From NCBI GenBank assembly GCA_001599755.1, contig BCHX01000008.1:124001-188000 (forward strand): 64,000 bases of DNA. Direction: 5' to 3'. The DNA is from Gliomastix tumulicola. Taxonomy: Eukaryota > Ascomycota > Sordariomycetes > Hypocreales > Bionectriaceae. Numbering within the stretch: position 1 is the stretch's first letter; the number at the start of each line of letters is the position of its first letter. The notes under the pieces were generated by a model that saw only the letters and a program-made list of their open reading frames with translations, did no database searches and was not told where the DNA came from. This document shows, piece after piece, positions 26,004 to 40,024 of the stretch. The translations under genes and the position numbers were made by a program.

Positions 26004-26486
26004 TAATTACTAGCTTAATTACTTATTAATAGTTTCTATAGACTTATTAATCTTAATTTCTTTATCCCTTAGTATTATTTAATATACCTTTATAACTTAA
26101 GGGGATATATTATAATTTACACTTAATATTACTTATTATTTATTTTAATAACTATTACTTACTTATAGTATAAAGTAAGCTATTAATATTATACTTATAA
26201 AGTTAAATTAAATTAAGTATAAAGAGCTAAGTCTTACCTATTATATATATTACTTTACTATATATTATAGTTATAGAGCTTTCTTTAAGTTAAACTTAAA
26301 ATTCTTTTTACTTAAATCTTTAATAGATAAAGTCCTTTTAATTTTTAATAGTATAATAAGAAAAGAGTAAGAATAATACCTTTTAATAATTATAGTAAGG
26401 CTAAAGTACTATAAGCCCTCTATAAGCCCTATATATAAACTTACTTTTAACTACTATTTAGTATAAATACTAGTTTTTAATTATTA

Positions 26487-27014
26487 AGTTAATTTAATTA
26501 TATATTATAAAACTTTTATTTATATATTAGTGGCACGTGCAGGCGCTAGGCATTATACTAACTTATACCGTGGCCCCATTATTCTATAGGCCTAGAGCGC
26601 TGGAAATAGCCTGGCCCAGCCCTATAGCGCCGAGGCCCCTATAATTATAGTGGCTGGGCCTCTATAAAATATTATTACAGCAGCCACCTCACCTTATAAT
26701 AGCCTGACCTTATAGAGGCAGACCTTGTAGAGGTAGACCTTATAAAGGTAGACCTTATAGAGGTAAGCTTAATAGAGGCAGGCTTAATAGAGGCTGCCTG
26801 CCTTAATTAATGTAGCCTTAATTAAGTGCCTTAATTAACCGCCTTAATTAAGGTGGCCTTAATTAAGGCAGGCAGCTTAGGCTTATAGGGGCTAGGTAGT
26901 CTAATTAGTTAAAAATTAAAGGTATAGTGATATACTAATTTCCCTCCCTGCTAGCGCTTTATACGTGCCACTAATATGTGAATAGAAGTTTTATAATATA
27001 TAATTAAATTAACT
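26487..27014 (+). mobile_element. MITE family B, copy B2 (partly RIPed)
   Basis: This 528-bp element is flanked by TTAATTATTA and CTAATTATTA (10 bp, one C/T difference). It has the B1 layout with more RIP in the TIRs. An extra run of TTAATTA-containing units (about 26811-26876) joins GCC and GGC repeats. It lies 0.5 kb from B1 in the same orientation. Confidence 0.88.
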
Positions 27015-27024
27015 CTAATTATTA

Positions 27025-30000
27025 AATTAGGAAATTAATAGAAATTATTAATATATACTTATATATTATAATAAATTAAGTATTTATAGGTATTTATTAA
27101 GCTTATAATCTTATTATATTATTATTTTTATATTTATTTTATTATTACTTAAGAAATAAATAAAAAAAAAATTTATATATATATAACTTTTAATTTTTAA
27201 TTTATTTTTATTTATTTTTTCTTTCCTTTAATTATATTATATTATTATATATAATTAATTATAATATATATAGTAATTTTTTATACTTTTATAGTCTTTT
27301 TTCTTAATTTTATAGTCTTTTTATTATTATTTATATTTATTATTTTACTTTTATTTATTATTTATTACTATATCTAGCTATAGTACTTACCTTAAGTATT
27401 CTCTATTTAATAAAAATAATATTATTATATTTACCTATAATAATAATTTATTTACTAAGTATTTTACCTCTATTATAATTATTATTTTAAAGGTTATTAC
27501 TCTAGTAATTAATAGTAAGGCTACCTCTAAGGCTTTAGGTTTTTTTATAGCTTTTATTACCTTTAAAGGCTTAACCTTTACCTTTAAGGGTTTTACCTCT
27601 AAGGTAGCCTTAAATTTTATTTTTAAGCTACCTAAGGGTAAGGAATTTATATTTTACCTACCCTTTATAAATACTATTTATTAAGGTAAGAAATTTATAT
27701 TTTACCTATTCTTCTTAAATATTATTTAATAAATTAAGACTTTTTTTATTTATATTTATTTTACCTTTAGTATACCTATTAATAATCTTTATCTTTTTAT
27801 AGCTAATATTAAGATTAATACTAAAGCTATTATTATTTTTTTCTTTATTACTTTTATAAATTTATTAATATAATATTAATTTTAAGATTATTTATTAATA
27901 TATTTATAAAATAATATTAATAATTTTTTTAATAATAAGAATAATAATTATAAATACTTTATTAATAAAGCTATTAAATATTATATTTATTATTATATTA
28001 TTAAATATAATAAAGATAATAATTCTTTTATTAGTATTATAAAGTAATCTATTATTAAATAATTTAACTAGTATTTTAATATTTCTCTCTTTATTATTAC
28101 CTTTAATATAATAAAAATAATAATAATAATAATAGTAAAAATATTAAAGATATTAATTAAGTAATTAAATATTTATATAAGGTTATTTAATAGTTTAATA
28201 TTAAAATAACTATTAATTATTACTTTATTAATATATTTTAATAATTTATTTTTATTATTTTATTTCTTTTTATTATTACTATAAATTTTATTATATTTAG
28301 TATTTTAATTATTAATATTTATTTTAAGGTATTTTAATATTTATTTTATATTAATTTTATTATACTTTAAGGAAAAAGCTTTTTTAATTTTAAATAAATT
28401 AATATTATTAAATATTTTATATTAATTAATAAATAATATAATAAAGCCTTTAACTTAATTAATATTAATTAATAAATTAAAAATTATTTAAATTTTCTTA
28501 TTACCTTTATTATAGTAAAAAATAAAATCCTAAAGTAATATATTAATCTAAAACTATTTATTTAATATAATAATTAATTTATTAATTATTATATTTACTT
28601 TATTTATCTTAAAATATATATAAATATTTATTAATTTATTTAAATTATTATAATATTTTAATATAAAAGTAAAAGTATTAATATATATTTCTTCTAGTAA
28701 TATACTATAATAAGTTATAATAACTTCTATTTTTTATATATTATTAAAGTTTATAATTATATAATTAATTATTATTATATTCTTTAAGAAGAATTTTAAT
28801 ATTTAAGTTATAATAAATAATATAAATTTATAATTTAATAATTATTTAAACCTTTATAATATAATTATTAATTACTTAAATATTAAATTCTTTTATATTA
28901 TTTTCTTTTATATATATAATATTATTAACTTTAATTATATAAAGAATTATTTTAATAACTAAAGAATTTACTTTATTTAAATAATAATTATTAACTTTAT
29001 AATTAATATTATTTAAATTTATAATAATAAATACTTTATAAATAAAAGTAAAATATAAGTTATTTATATTATTAAGAAAAATTAAACTTAAAATTATATT
29101 TACTATAATAAATTATTAAATAATTTTATAATTTAAAGAATAATAAAAAAGTTCTTTTATATTAATAAATTATTATTTATTAAATATCTTATTATTATAT
29201 TTATATTTACCTTTAAGATTAAGCTAGTAAATATTTTAATAACTTATATAATTTTTATTATTATAGGTATTTTTTCTTTACTTTTACCTCTTAATACTTA
29301 ATTAATATATATAACTATAAACTTATTCCCTTTTATTTTTATCTCTTAATATTATTAATAGTAAGAAATTTAATTATATTAGTAAGCTTAATATAGTATA
29401 TAACTTATATTTTTATAGTTATTTATAGTTATTATTAATTATATATTATTTATTTAATATTAATAAAAATAATATAAGTAAATATAATAATACTAATTAT
29501 AAAGCTTATACCTAGATATAATATATATATTTTATTAGTTTTTATTAAACTCTTTTATTTATATTTTTATTTAAAGATTTAGCTTAAAATTATAAATAAA
29601 ATTATAAATAAATTAACTTTTTAATTAATAATAATTCCTTTATTTTTTTATTTAATAAGGAATTAATTAATATTTTTAACTTAACTTTAGTATTTTTATT
29701 ATCTTTATTAACTTATTATATTTAATAAATAGGTCTTTTATATAATTATATTATATTTTAATAGTATTTATTATATATAGTATTAAATATCTAGTATTAA
29801 GTATTAAATATTAAATATTAAATATTAAATTTTAATTCTTAAGGTATTAAAATTAGTAATATAAAGCTAGTATTAATATTTAATTAAATAATATAAAAAT
29901 TAATAATATATAATTAATATTAATTTATAAAATTAATAATAATTAATAAATTAATTAATAAATTAATAATAAAGATTTAATATTTATTAAATATTATAAG

Positions 30001-30267
30001 TATATTTATAGAATAAGCTAATTAATAGTTAATTAATAGAATATTTTTTATATAAGTTTATTAATACTTAGGTAAATTATATATTTATTATATATAGTTA
30101 TATATACTAGGTATATTAGTAAGTTTTACCTATAAATAGACTATAAATTAGTAAAAATTAACTATATATAATATAAGTATTATACTAAAGTAAAGAATTA
30201 ACTAAGTACTATATAAGTGTAAAGTACTTCTAGTTAATACTCTTATTATTATATAAGAACTATAAGT
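27025..30267 (-). mobile_element. D2 5' part (matches D3)
   Basis: AT-rich D sequence with no recognisable domain. It is the reverse complement of D3 (about 35400-39600 without A4 and A5). A conspicuous cluster of ACCTTTAAGG-like repeats lies at 27490-27700, with a shorter counterpart at 39000-39150 in D3. The cluster may be the remains of a repetitive coding segment. Reading frames are fully closed. Confidence 0.6.
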
Positions 30268-30292
30268 ACTTACTAGGGATTTTACTAAGGTA
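30268..30292 (+). repeat. D2 terminal inverted repeat (right, element 5' end)
   Basis: The end reads CTAGGGATTTTACTAAGGTA. It is nearly identical, in reverse complement, to the D3 start at 35378 (TACCTTAGTAGAAATCCCTA). Confidence 0.72.
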
Positions 30293-33200
30293 TTAAAATT
30301 TAAAAAAGTAATATATTTATTTATTTTTCTATTTTTATAAAATTTATTTTTTATTTTATATTAACTTTAATTAACTTTAGTCTATATATATTATTCTCTC
30401 TTTAATTAAAACTTATATTAAGGGGCTTATATTTTTTTACTCTTTTTTACTTAAGTTATTATTTAATTAATTATATTCTATAAGTAAGGTAAATTTTACT
30501 TAAATAAAGTATTATATAAAATTAAAGTAATAAGTTATAAATTTAATATTTAATTAATTTATAATAAAGGTAAACTCTTAATATTTACCTCTTTAATATA
30601 ACTTTATTATTAACTTAGCTTATAGGCTTTTTAAGACTACCTTAAGCCTATATAGTACTATATTTAAGAGAATTTCTCCCTTTTTTTCTAATTAAAGTAT
30701 TTACCCTTAATATTTAAATATCCCCTTTTATATCCTAGGGTAAAATAAACTTTAGGAATAAAGTAAATATATATTATAGTAATATTTTATTTTCTAAATA
30801 AAGAAATTCTATATTTATAGTAATATTTATAGTAATATAATAATTATTATATAATTATCTTATAAAATCCTATAGCTAATTATATATTTTTATATTTTTA
30901 TATTAAATATATATTATAAATAATTAATTTTAATTAATTATTATTATTTATACCCTTTAGTAAAAACTAACTTACTTTTAAAATATATATAAAATATAAA
31001 GAAGACCTTAGTATTCCCTTATATTAAGTATATAAATTTAACTTAAATAAATTCTTAATAATAAAGGTCTTTATAGATTAATTTTAAATACTTAAAGAAG
31101 TTTATAAGGGTTTTATTAGTATAGGAGCTACTAAGCTTAAAGTAAAGGGTAATTTTCTTTTAAATATTAATTATTAAGTAATTTTATAGAAATATTTACT
31201 AATTATTATTATTATTAATAAACTTTTAATTTATTTTTAGCTTATACTTTATTACTATAAATTAAGTATAAAATATTCCTTTTAAGCTATTATAGAGATC
31301 CCCTAGTAAAAATAACTTATAATAAACTAGCCTTAGGGCTAAGTCTTAAGTAGCTTCTATTAATTAAGGTAATAACTTTTATAGTAGGATTAATATAAGT
31401 AATTATTCTTTAATAGGTATTTATCCTAGTATAATTATATAATTAAAAGGTATTTAGAGATTTTATATTATAGTAATAGTTATCTCTTTTAATACTTTTA
31501 CTCTTTTAGTTAATATTACTTATTATTCTTAATATAGCTTATTAATATAACTTAATTAATTCTTTATTTAGAAGAGGCCTACCTATAGGTTAAAGATTAT
31601 TACTTATATAGTATTATAAAGCTATATTATATTAAAAAGAGTAAGTATTTATATCCTTAAGGATAGGAAGAATTCTAAGTATATATTTATTATTATTAGT
31701 TTTTTTTAATAAAGAGAAGAATTTTAAATATAATAAACTAACCTTAAGGTATTTATAAATTAAATATTAATAGTAGTATTAAAATTCTTACTTAAGAAGA
31801 GGAGGGAGGCCTTTAATTAAATTTAATTAAAGGTATCCTTTTAAGTTATATTAAAGTTATATGTTTAATTATATAATAACACCCTAGACTAGCCCTAAGG
31901 CTAGGCATAGCCTAGACTATAATATATAAAGGTCTTAATTCTCCTTTACCTTTAGGTTTAAACTAAGCTAGCTAATATAATCTAGGTTATAGGACCTAGG
32001 TCATAGGCTAAGTTATAAGACCTTTACACTTAGTCTTATAGCTACCTTATAATAATAATTATATTAATTCTTAAAATATATTAAATAAAAAAGTTAAATA
32101 ATATAATATACTTTAGCTACTTTATAATATATACTCAAGGGATATTATTAATTATACTACTTAATTAGCTTATAAGAGCCTTAATATTAGTCTCTAGGAT
32201 AAAATAAATACTATAAATATAGCTTTATAGTTATTTAATTATATAAAATATACCTTTATATTATTATTTTATTATATTATATATTTTCTTTATTAAAAAT
32301 TAAAACTTATTTTTAAACTTAATTAACTTATAATTATTATTAGTTACTTATATTAAAACTACTCTATATTTATTTAAACTAGTATTAATAATTAGAATTA
32401 TCTCCTCTCTCTTTAAATTTAAATTTAATATTATTAATATAAAAGCTTTAATAATAATTATCTTTAAGATAATTATTATTATTTACTTCTTTTTACTTTA
32501 TCTCTAAGTAATTATTTTCTTTAAAAGCTTTATAAGAGGTTTAATAATAAATATAAAGTAGCTTACCTCTTATTAATAGAAGCCTATAAAATTAAAGAAG
32601 CTTTTTACTTAATTAATATTCTTATAAGAAGGTTATTCCTTAATCTTTAGTATTTTAACTTCCTTAAAATATCTTTTATTAATACTATATAAATAGTTAA
32701 CTATAATAATAAATAATTAATATTAATTTAATTTTTTACTAATAATTATTCTACTTATAAATTTAATATTAATAAAAATATAATTAAAGTTAATAATATA
32801 TTTTAAAATAAATTATTTAATTTTAAAGATTAAAGACTTCTTTATTATTATAAATAGTTATAGGTTTATAAATAATTATCTTATTTAAAAATAGTTTATA
32901 TATTATAGAAATTAATTTATATAAAATATATAAAATAAATCTTATAAATTAAAATATAGAATTTATTACTTCTTATAATAATATATATATTTAAAGTAAC
33001 TTAATTAATATTTAAAGTTAATAAAATTCTAGCTTTTTTTTATAAGTAATATTTAATTATACTTAAAGAAGAAGTTTAATAAAGAGAGGACTTTATATAT
33101 TTTAAACTTCTTTAAAAAGTAGTTTATAACTAAAGGTAATAATATATTATATATTATAATATTAATCTTTATAATTAAATTAAATTAATTATATATTTTT

Positions 33201-35377
33201 ATTCTTTTTAATTACTAGGAACTAGTAATTCCTATAAGGATTATAACTCTCCTTAAGTACTTTAACCTCTAGGTATATATAAAGAAGCTAAATTATAAGA
33301 CTTTTTATCCCTTTAGGTAGTAGAACTATATTTATTTACTATATATTATAAGAAATAGTTTTAATAACTTAAAGTAAAGCTACTTCTTTATAAAGTACCT
33401 CTTTCTCCTTAAAGTTCTATATTAAAGTAGTTTCCCTCTTCTAAAGTATAATAAGAAATACTTTAATTTTCTTTAGCTATAATATTATAAATTATTAATT
33501 TTTAAATATTAAACTTTTCTTTTTATTATTTTTTCTCTCTTTATCTAGAAGTACTATATCTCCTTTTATAGTCTCCCTATAAATTAAAAAAAAGACCTTT
33601 ATAACACCTTATAGTTATTATATTAACTATTAACTAAAGTATTATAAAGTTTTTATTTTATTAAAAAAATAATATAAATAAAATTATTTTACTTAATTTA
33701 ATTAAATTTATATATTTTAATAACTCCCTAGATTTAGAGTTTATATACTTTAAGGGCTCTCTTTAAATATTACTTAACTTTAAATTAATAATTATTCTTT
33801 AATCAAATTTAACTTTAATTAATACTTTATCTTTAAGTATTAAGCCTTTAAGATTAATATTAATAATATAATTTATAGAGGTAGTAAATAAGTTAAATTT
33901 AATTTTTATTATAGTAGGCTTTTTTTTTACCTTTATATTTTAAGTAATTTTATCTTTAACTTTAATAATAAGCTTAATATTTTAGAAAATTATTATAAAT
34001 TTTATTTTATTTATATAGTATAATAAGTTAACCTAAGTAAAATAAATAAAAGGTATACTTAAAAGTACTTAAATTAATATATCTTTTAGTATAATAAGGA
34101 AAGATTAATTTATTTATATAATAACTAATACTTATTTATAAAAATTAATATATTAAAGGAATAAGGTTTTAGTATTACTTTATTTTACTATAATAAACTA
34201 TTTAATCTTAAGGACCCTATAAAGACACTTAATTATTTAAAATTAAATTATATTAGGTTTTAGAGTAAGACCCTTAGCCTAGCTAAGAGTTAATATTAAC
34301 CTATAGAACTTAAAGTAGCTTATTTAATTTAAATAATATAAAAGAATAAGATTTTATTCTATAAAATTAAATAATTTACTTATATCCTTATAGACTATAT
34401 AACTACTACTAGAATTATTAACTAGAAAATAATAATTATAGTTAATATTATTATAATAAATAAAAGACTTAAAGTTATTAGTATTTTCCTCTTCTAATTT
34501 TCCCTAGTAGTAGTTTATATTCTTAGAAAATTAAATATACTTCTAAATACTTTATTTAAATTACCCTATTATAATAATAATATCTAGCTATAAATATTTA
34601 TAGTAGATTATTTACCTATAAATATACTAGGAAATATTTATAGTTTTAAATTAATCTTCCTTATAATTAAAGTAATTATTTTAATTATATTAAAGTATTA
34701 ATTATAATAAGAATATACTATAGACTTTATTTATTAATAAATTAAGAAGTCTTTAATTTAGCTAAATATAGTCTCTACTAGAGATATTATATTATAACTA
34801 GGTATATTATTTAAATTAAAAGATAGTCTTTTATATAATATAATATAAAATTAAACTAAATAATTATATATATTTAAAACCTTTATTTATTTTAAAGTTT
34901 ACTTATAATAAGATTTAATACTTTAAATATAAGTAAATTAAATATAAGCTTAATATATTTATATTCTTACGTAAATTATAAGTAATAAATAAATATATTA
35001 CTTATTATTTTTATTAAATAATAAAATAATAAAATATATTTATTAGTAGTTACTAGGGAACCTTAACTTTATTAATCCCCCTTAAATACTATATAAGATA
35101 TAGTTATTAAACTTTATTATTAATCTTTTAAAGATTTTAATAATTAATAATTTATAATACCTAAAAAGGGTTTAATTTATATAATTACCTACTTATAATA
35201 ACTTATAAAGTATCTAAAAAGAGGGTATTAATATTAAAATACTTTATATACTTAATTTAATATTAAATTAAATAAGTCTTATATTTTTAGCTTTTAATAA
35301 ATTAAGGGTTATCCTTTATTTAAATTAATAATTATAATTATTATTAAACTAAAGAATTTTAAATTAATTTATTTAAT
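30293..35377. other. unidentified RIP-degraded DNA between D2 and D3
   Basis: Five kilobases with the same RIP signature as the rest, flanked by the inverted 5' ends of D2 and D3. Frames near 31200-31850 and 33200-34800 have protein-like composition once RIP stops are ignored. I could not match them to Gypsy RT, integrase or the D transposase. It is probably an older retroelement that D2 and D3 inserted beside or into. No LTR pair was found. Confidence 0.5.
31858..32157 (+). other. less-RIPed, LTR-like tract with short palindromes
   Basis: This stretch contains nested short inverted repeats (CTAGCCCTAAGGCTAG near 31888, GCTAGGCATAGCCTAG near 31900, ACCTAGGT near 31996) and a few surviving CA and TG steps. 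It starts near a TGTTTAATTATATAATAACA sequence that looks like a TG-type LTR start. A solo or single LTR is possible, but no second copy or TSD was found. Confidence 0.3.
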
Positions 35378-36896
35378 TACCTTAGTAGAAATCCCTAGTA
35401 GGTACTTATAGTTCTTATATAGTAATAAGAGTATTAATTAGAAGTACTTTATACTTATATAATACTTAGTTAATTCTTTACTTTTATATAATATTTATAT
35501 TATATATAGTTAATTCTTACTAATTTATAGCCTATTTATAAGTAGAACTTACTAGTATACTTAGTATATATAACTATATATAATAAATATATAGTTTACT
35601 TAAGTATTAATAAATTTACTTATATAAAAGATATTCTATTAATTAATTATTAATTAGCTTATTTTAATAAATATACTTTTAATACTTAATAAATACTAGA
35701 CCTTTATTATTAATTCTATAAGTTAATATTAATTATATATTATTAATTTTTATATTATTTAATTAAATATTAATACTAGCTTTATATTATTAATTTTAGT
35801 ACTCTAAGAGTTAAAACCTAATATTTAATATCTAATATTAAATATTTAATACTAAATACTTAATAATAGATACTTAATACTAGATACCTAATATTAAATA
35901 CTTAATACTATATATAATAAATATTATTAAAGTATAATATAATTATATAATAAATTTATTTATTAAATATAATAAATTAATAAAAATAATAAAAATATTA
36001 AAATTAAGTTAAAAATATTAATTAATTTCTTATTAAATAAAGAAATAAAGGAATTATTAATAATTAAAAAATTAATTTTTTTATAACTTTATTTATAATT
36101 TTACTTATAATTTTAAGCTAAATTTTTAAATAAAAATATAAATAAAAAAGCCTAATAAAAACTAATAAAATATATATATTATATTTAAATATAAGGTTTA
36201 TAATTAATATTATTATATTTACTTATATTATTTTTATTAATATTAAATAAATAATATATAACTAATAATAATTATAAATAACTATAAAAATATAAATTAT
36301 ATATTATATTAAGTTTATTAATATAATTAAAATTTTTACTACTAATAGTATTAAAAGGTAAAAATAAAAGGAGATAAATCTATAGTTATATATATTAATA
36401 AAATATTAAGAGATAAAAGTAAAGAAAAAATATTTATAATAATAAAAGTTATATAAACTACTAAAATATTTATTAATTTAATTTTAAAAATAAATATAAA
36501 TATAATAAAAAAATACTTAATAAATAATAATTTATTAATATAAAGGAATTTTTTTATTATTCTTTAAATTATAAAGTTATTTAATAATTTATTATATTTA
36601 TTATAATAAATATAATTTTAAGTTTAATTTTTTTTAATAATATAAATAACTTATATTTTACTTTTATTTATAAAGTATTTATTATTATAAATTTAAATAA
36701 TATTAATTATAAAGTTAATAATAATTATTTAAATAAAGTAAACTTCTTAGCTATTAAAATAATTCTTTATATAATTAAAGTTAATAATACTATATATATA
36801 GAAGAAGATAATATAAAAAAAACTAATATTTAGGTAATTAATAATTATATTATAAAGCTTTAAATAATTATTAAATTATAAATTTATATTATTTAA

Positions 36897-37396
36897 AGTA
36901 GGTCTAATTATATAATATAAAATATCTATTTATATAATAGTAATATATATAAAGCACTAAGCAGGGGGGCTCTTAGTACCTCTTTATACCTTTAGGCCTT
37001 AGCTAATTAAACTACCTAGGCTTAGCCTCTTCTAGTAGCCTCTATTCACCTAGGCTACCTTAATCTAGCTACCTTAATCTAGCTACTTTAATCTAGTTAC
37101 CTTAATTAGTATAGCCTTAATTAAGATAAATAGCCTCTATTACTTCTACCTCTATAAGGTTAGCCTCTATAAGGTTAAGCTATTATTATAAGATAAGGTG
37201 GCTACTATAATATTATTTTATAAAGGCCTAGTGACTATAATTATAGGGGCCTAAGCGCTATAGGGCTAAGCTAAGCTATTTCTAGCGCCTTAGCCTATAA
37301 AATAATAGATTTATAGTATAAAGCGCTATAATACTAGTAGCTTATATAGGCTATATTATATAATTAGACTTTTTATATTATATAATTAAACCTACT
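36897..37396 (-). mobile_element. MITE family A, copy A4 (RIPed)
   Basis: This 500-bp element has TSD TATTATTTAA / TATTATTTAT (9 of 10). The core is inverted relative to A1. CpA is almost fully lost, with a few GCGC steps kept near 37250-37290. D2 is uninterrupted at the matching point near 28830. Confidence 0.88.
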
Positions 37397-37951
37397 TATT
37401 ATTTATTATAGTTTAAATATTAAGATCTTTCTTAAGAAATATAATAATAATTAATTATATAATTATAAGCTTTAATAATATAAAAAGAAAGAGAGTTATT
37501 ATAACTTATTATAATATACTACTAGAAGAAATATATTTTAATACTTTTACTTTTATATTAAAATATTATAATAATTTAAATAAATTAGTAAATATTTATA
37601 TATATTTTAAAATAAGTAAAATAAATATAATAACTAATAAATTAATTATTATATTAAATAAATAATTTTAAATTAATATATTACTTTAAAATCTTATTTT
37701 TTATTATAATAAAAGTAATAAAGAAGTTTAAATAATCTTTAATTTATTAATTAATATTAATTAAATTAAAGGCTTTATTATATTATTTATTAATTAATAT
37801 AAAATATTTAATAGTATTAATTTACTTAAAGTTAAGAAGATTTTTTCCTTAAAGTATAATAAAATTAATATAAAATAAATTTTAAAATCTTTTAAAATAA
37901 ATATTAATAATTAAAATACTAAGTATAATTAAGCTTATAATAATAATAAAG

Positions 37952-38457
37952 AGTAGGTCTAATCACATAATATAAAATATCTATTCGCATAATAGTGGCA
38001 CGTGCAAAGCGCTAGGCAGGGGGGCTCTTAGTACCTCTCTGTACCTCTAGGCCTCAGCTAATTAGACTGCCTGGGCCCGGCCTCTTCCAGCGGCCTCTAT
38101 TACCTTCACCTAGGCTGCCTTAATCCAGCTGCCTCAATCTGGCTGCCTTAATCAGCGTGGCCTCAATTGAGACAGGCAGCCTCTATTACCTCTGCCTCTG
38201 CAAGGTCTGCCTCTGCAAGGTCTGCCTCTGTAAGGTTGGGCTGTTGTTGTAAGGCAAGGCGGCTGCCGCAATGCTGTTTTATAGAGGCCTGGCCACTGTA
38301 ATTATAGGGGCCTAGGCGCTGTAGGGCCAGGCTGGGCTATTTCCAGCGCCTTGGCCCATAGAATAATAGGTCTATGGTATAAGGTGCTACAACACTAGTG
38401 GCTCACATAGGCTATATTATATAATTAGATATTTTATATTATATAATTAGACCTACT
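37952..38457 (-). mobile_element. MITE family A, copy A5 (largely un-RIPed)
   Basis: This 506-bp element has TSD AATAATAAAG / TATAATAAAA (8 of 10). Its inner left TIR keeps the un-RIPed form TCTATTCGCATAATAGTGGC followed by ACGTGC. The core keeps GCCACTGTAATTATAGGGGC-type sequence. It is the best un-RIPed partner for reading A4, only 0.55 kb away. Confidence 0.88.
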
Positions 38458-40007
38458 TATAATAAAAAGAGATAAAATAATAAAAATAAATTATTAAAAT
38501 ATATTAATAAAGTAATAATTAGTAATTATTTTAATATTAAACTATTAAATAACCTTATATAAATATTTAACTATTTAATTAATATTTTTAGTATTCTTAT
38601 TATTATTATTCTTATTATATTAAATAATAATAAAGAGAGAAGTATTAAAATATTAATTAAAGTACCTTATTTAATAATAAATTACTTTATAATATTAATA
38701 AGAGAATTATTATTTTTTTTATATTTAATAATATAATAATAAATATAATATTTAATAATTTTATTAATAAAGTATTTATAATTATTATTCTTATTATTAA
38801 AGAGGTTATTAATATTATTTTATAAATATATTAATAAATAATCTTAAAATTAATATTATATTAATAAACTTATAAAAGTAGTAAAAAAAAAATAATACCT
38901 AGGTTTAGTATTAATCTTAATATTAGCTATAAGAAGATAAAAATTATTAATAAATATACTAAAGGTAAAATAAGTATAAATAGAAGAGACTTTAATTTAG
39001 TAAATAGTACTTAAGGAGGGTAAATAAAATATAAGTTTCTTACCCTAATAAATAATACTTATAGAGATTAAGTAAAATATAAGTTCCTTACCCTTAGATA
39101 GCTTAGAAATAGAATTTAAGGCTACCTTAAAGGTAGTCTTACTACTAGTTACTAAAGTTATAATCTTTAAAGTAATAATTATAGTAAAAGTAAAATACTT
39201 AATAGATAAATTATTACTATAAGTAGGTATAATAATATTATCTTTATTAAGTAGGGGATATTTAAAGTAAATATTATAATTAAATATAATAATAAGTAAT
39301 AAATAAAAAAGTAAAATAATAAATATAAATAGTAAAAAAAAGACTATAAAGCTAAGAAGAGAGATTATAAAGATATAAAGAATTATTTTATATATTATAA
39401 TAATTAATTATATATAATAATATAATATAATTAAAGAAAAAAAAAAGGTAAATTAAAAATTAAATTATATATATAAGAAAAAAATTTATATTTATTTTTT
39501 AAGTAATAATAAAGTAAATATAAAAATAATAATATAATAAAATTATAAGTTTAATAAATACCTATAAATATTTAATTTACTATAATATATAAATATATAT
39601 TAATAATTTTTATTAATTTCTTAATTTAATAATTAAAAACTAGTATTTATATTAAATAATAATTAAAAGTAAGCTTATATATAAAGGCTTATAGAGGATT
39701 TATAATACTTTAATCTTACTATAATTATTTAAAGGTATTATTTTTACTCTTTTCTTACTATAAATTTAAAATTAGAAGAACTTTATCTACTAAGAATTTA
39801 AGTAAAATATCCTTTAAGTTTAACTTAAGGGGAGCTTTATAACTATAATATATAATAAAGTAATATATATATTAAGTAAAATTTAGCTCTTTATACTTAA
39901 TTTAACCTAGCCTTATAAGTATAATATTAATAGCTTACCTTATACTATAGGTAAGTAATAGCTATTAAAATAAATACTAAGTAGTATTAAGTGTAAATTA
40001 TAATATA

Positions 40008-40024
40008 CCCCCCTCCCTCCCCCC
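40008..40024 (-). other. C-rich tract, possible G-quadruplex on minus strand
   Basis: C6-T-C3-T-C6 on the plus strand of D3, which reads as G6-A-G3-A-G6 on the minus strand. D1 has only five C at the matching site (near 262) and D2 four G. The tract is therefore a D3-specific expansion in otherwise AT-rich DNA. RIP leaves CpC and CpT alone, which would let it persist. Confidence 0.55.

Larger units (their letters stand above)
20064..30292 (-). mobile_element. DNA transposon D, copy D2 (full span, minus strand)
   Basis: Both ends are inverted repeats: TACCTTAGTAGAAACTCTAA at 20064 and, reading inward on the minus strand from 30292, TACCTTAGTAAAATCCCTAG. The outermost TA may belong to a TA target duplication; no longer TSD is evident. 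The 10.2-kb span includes five MITEs (A10, A2, A3, B1, B2), leaving about 7.5 kb of D. D1 adds 1.4 kb that is missing here. D1 aligns with the 20-26.5 kb part and D3 with the 25.3-30.3 kb part, both inverted. A tnp2-like pseudogene lies at 23129-24010. RIP is severe outside the MITEs. Confidence 0.75.

Noticed and set aside
20064..30292. CACTA (EnSpm) classification of D from its ends
   Set aside because: The termini read TACCTTAGTA, not CACTA, and no 3-bp TSD was evident. The tnp2-like frame alone is too degraded to settle the family.
34080..34860. Ty1/Copia polyprotein in the unidentified block
   Set aside because: Composition suggested a protein, but none of the Copia GAG-pre-integrase, integrase or RT motifs could be aligned with confidence.
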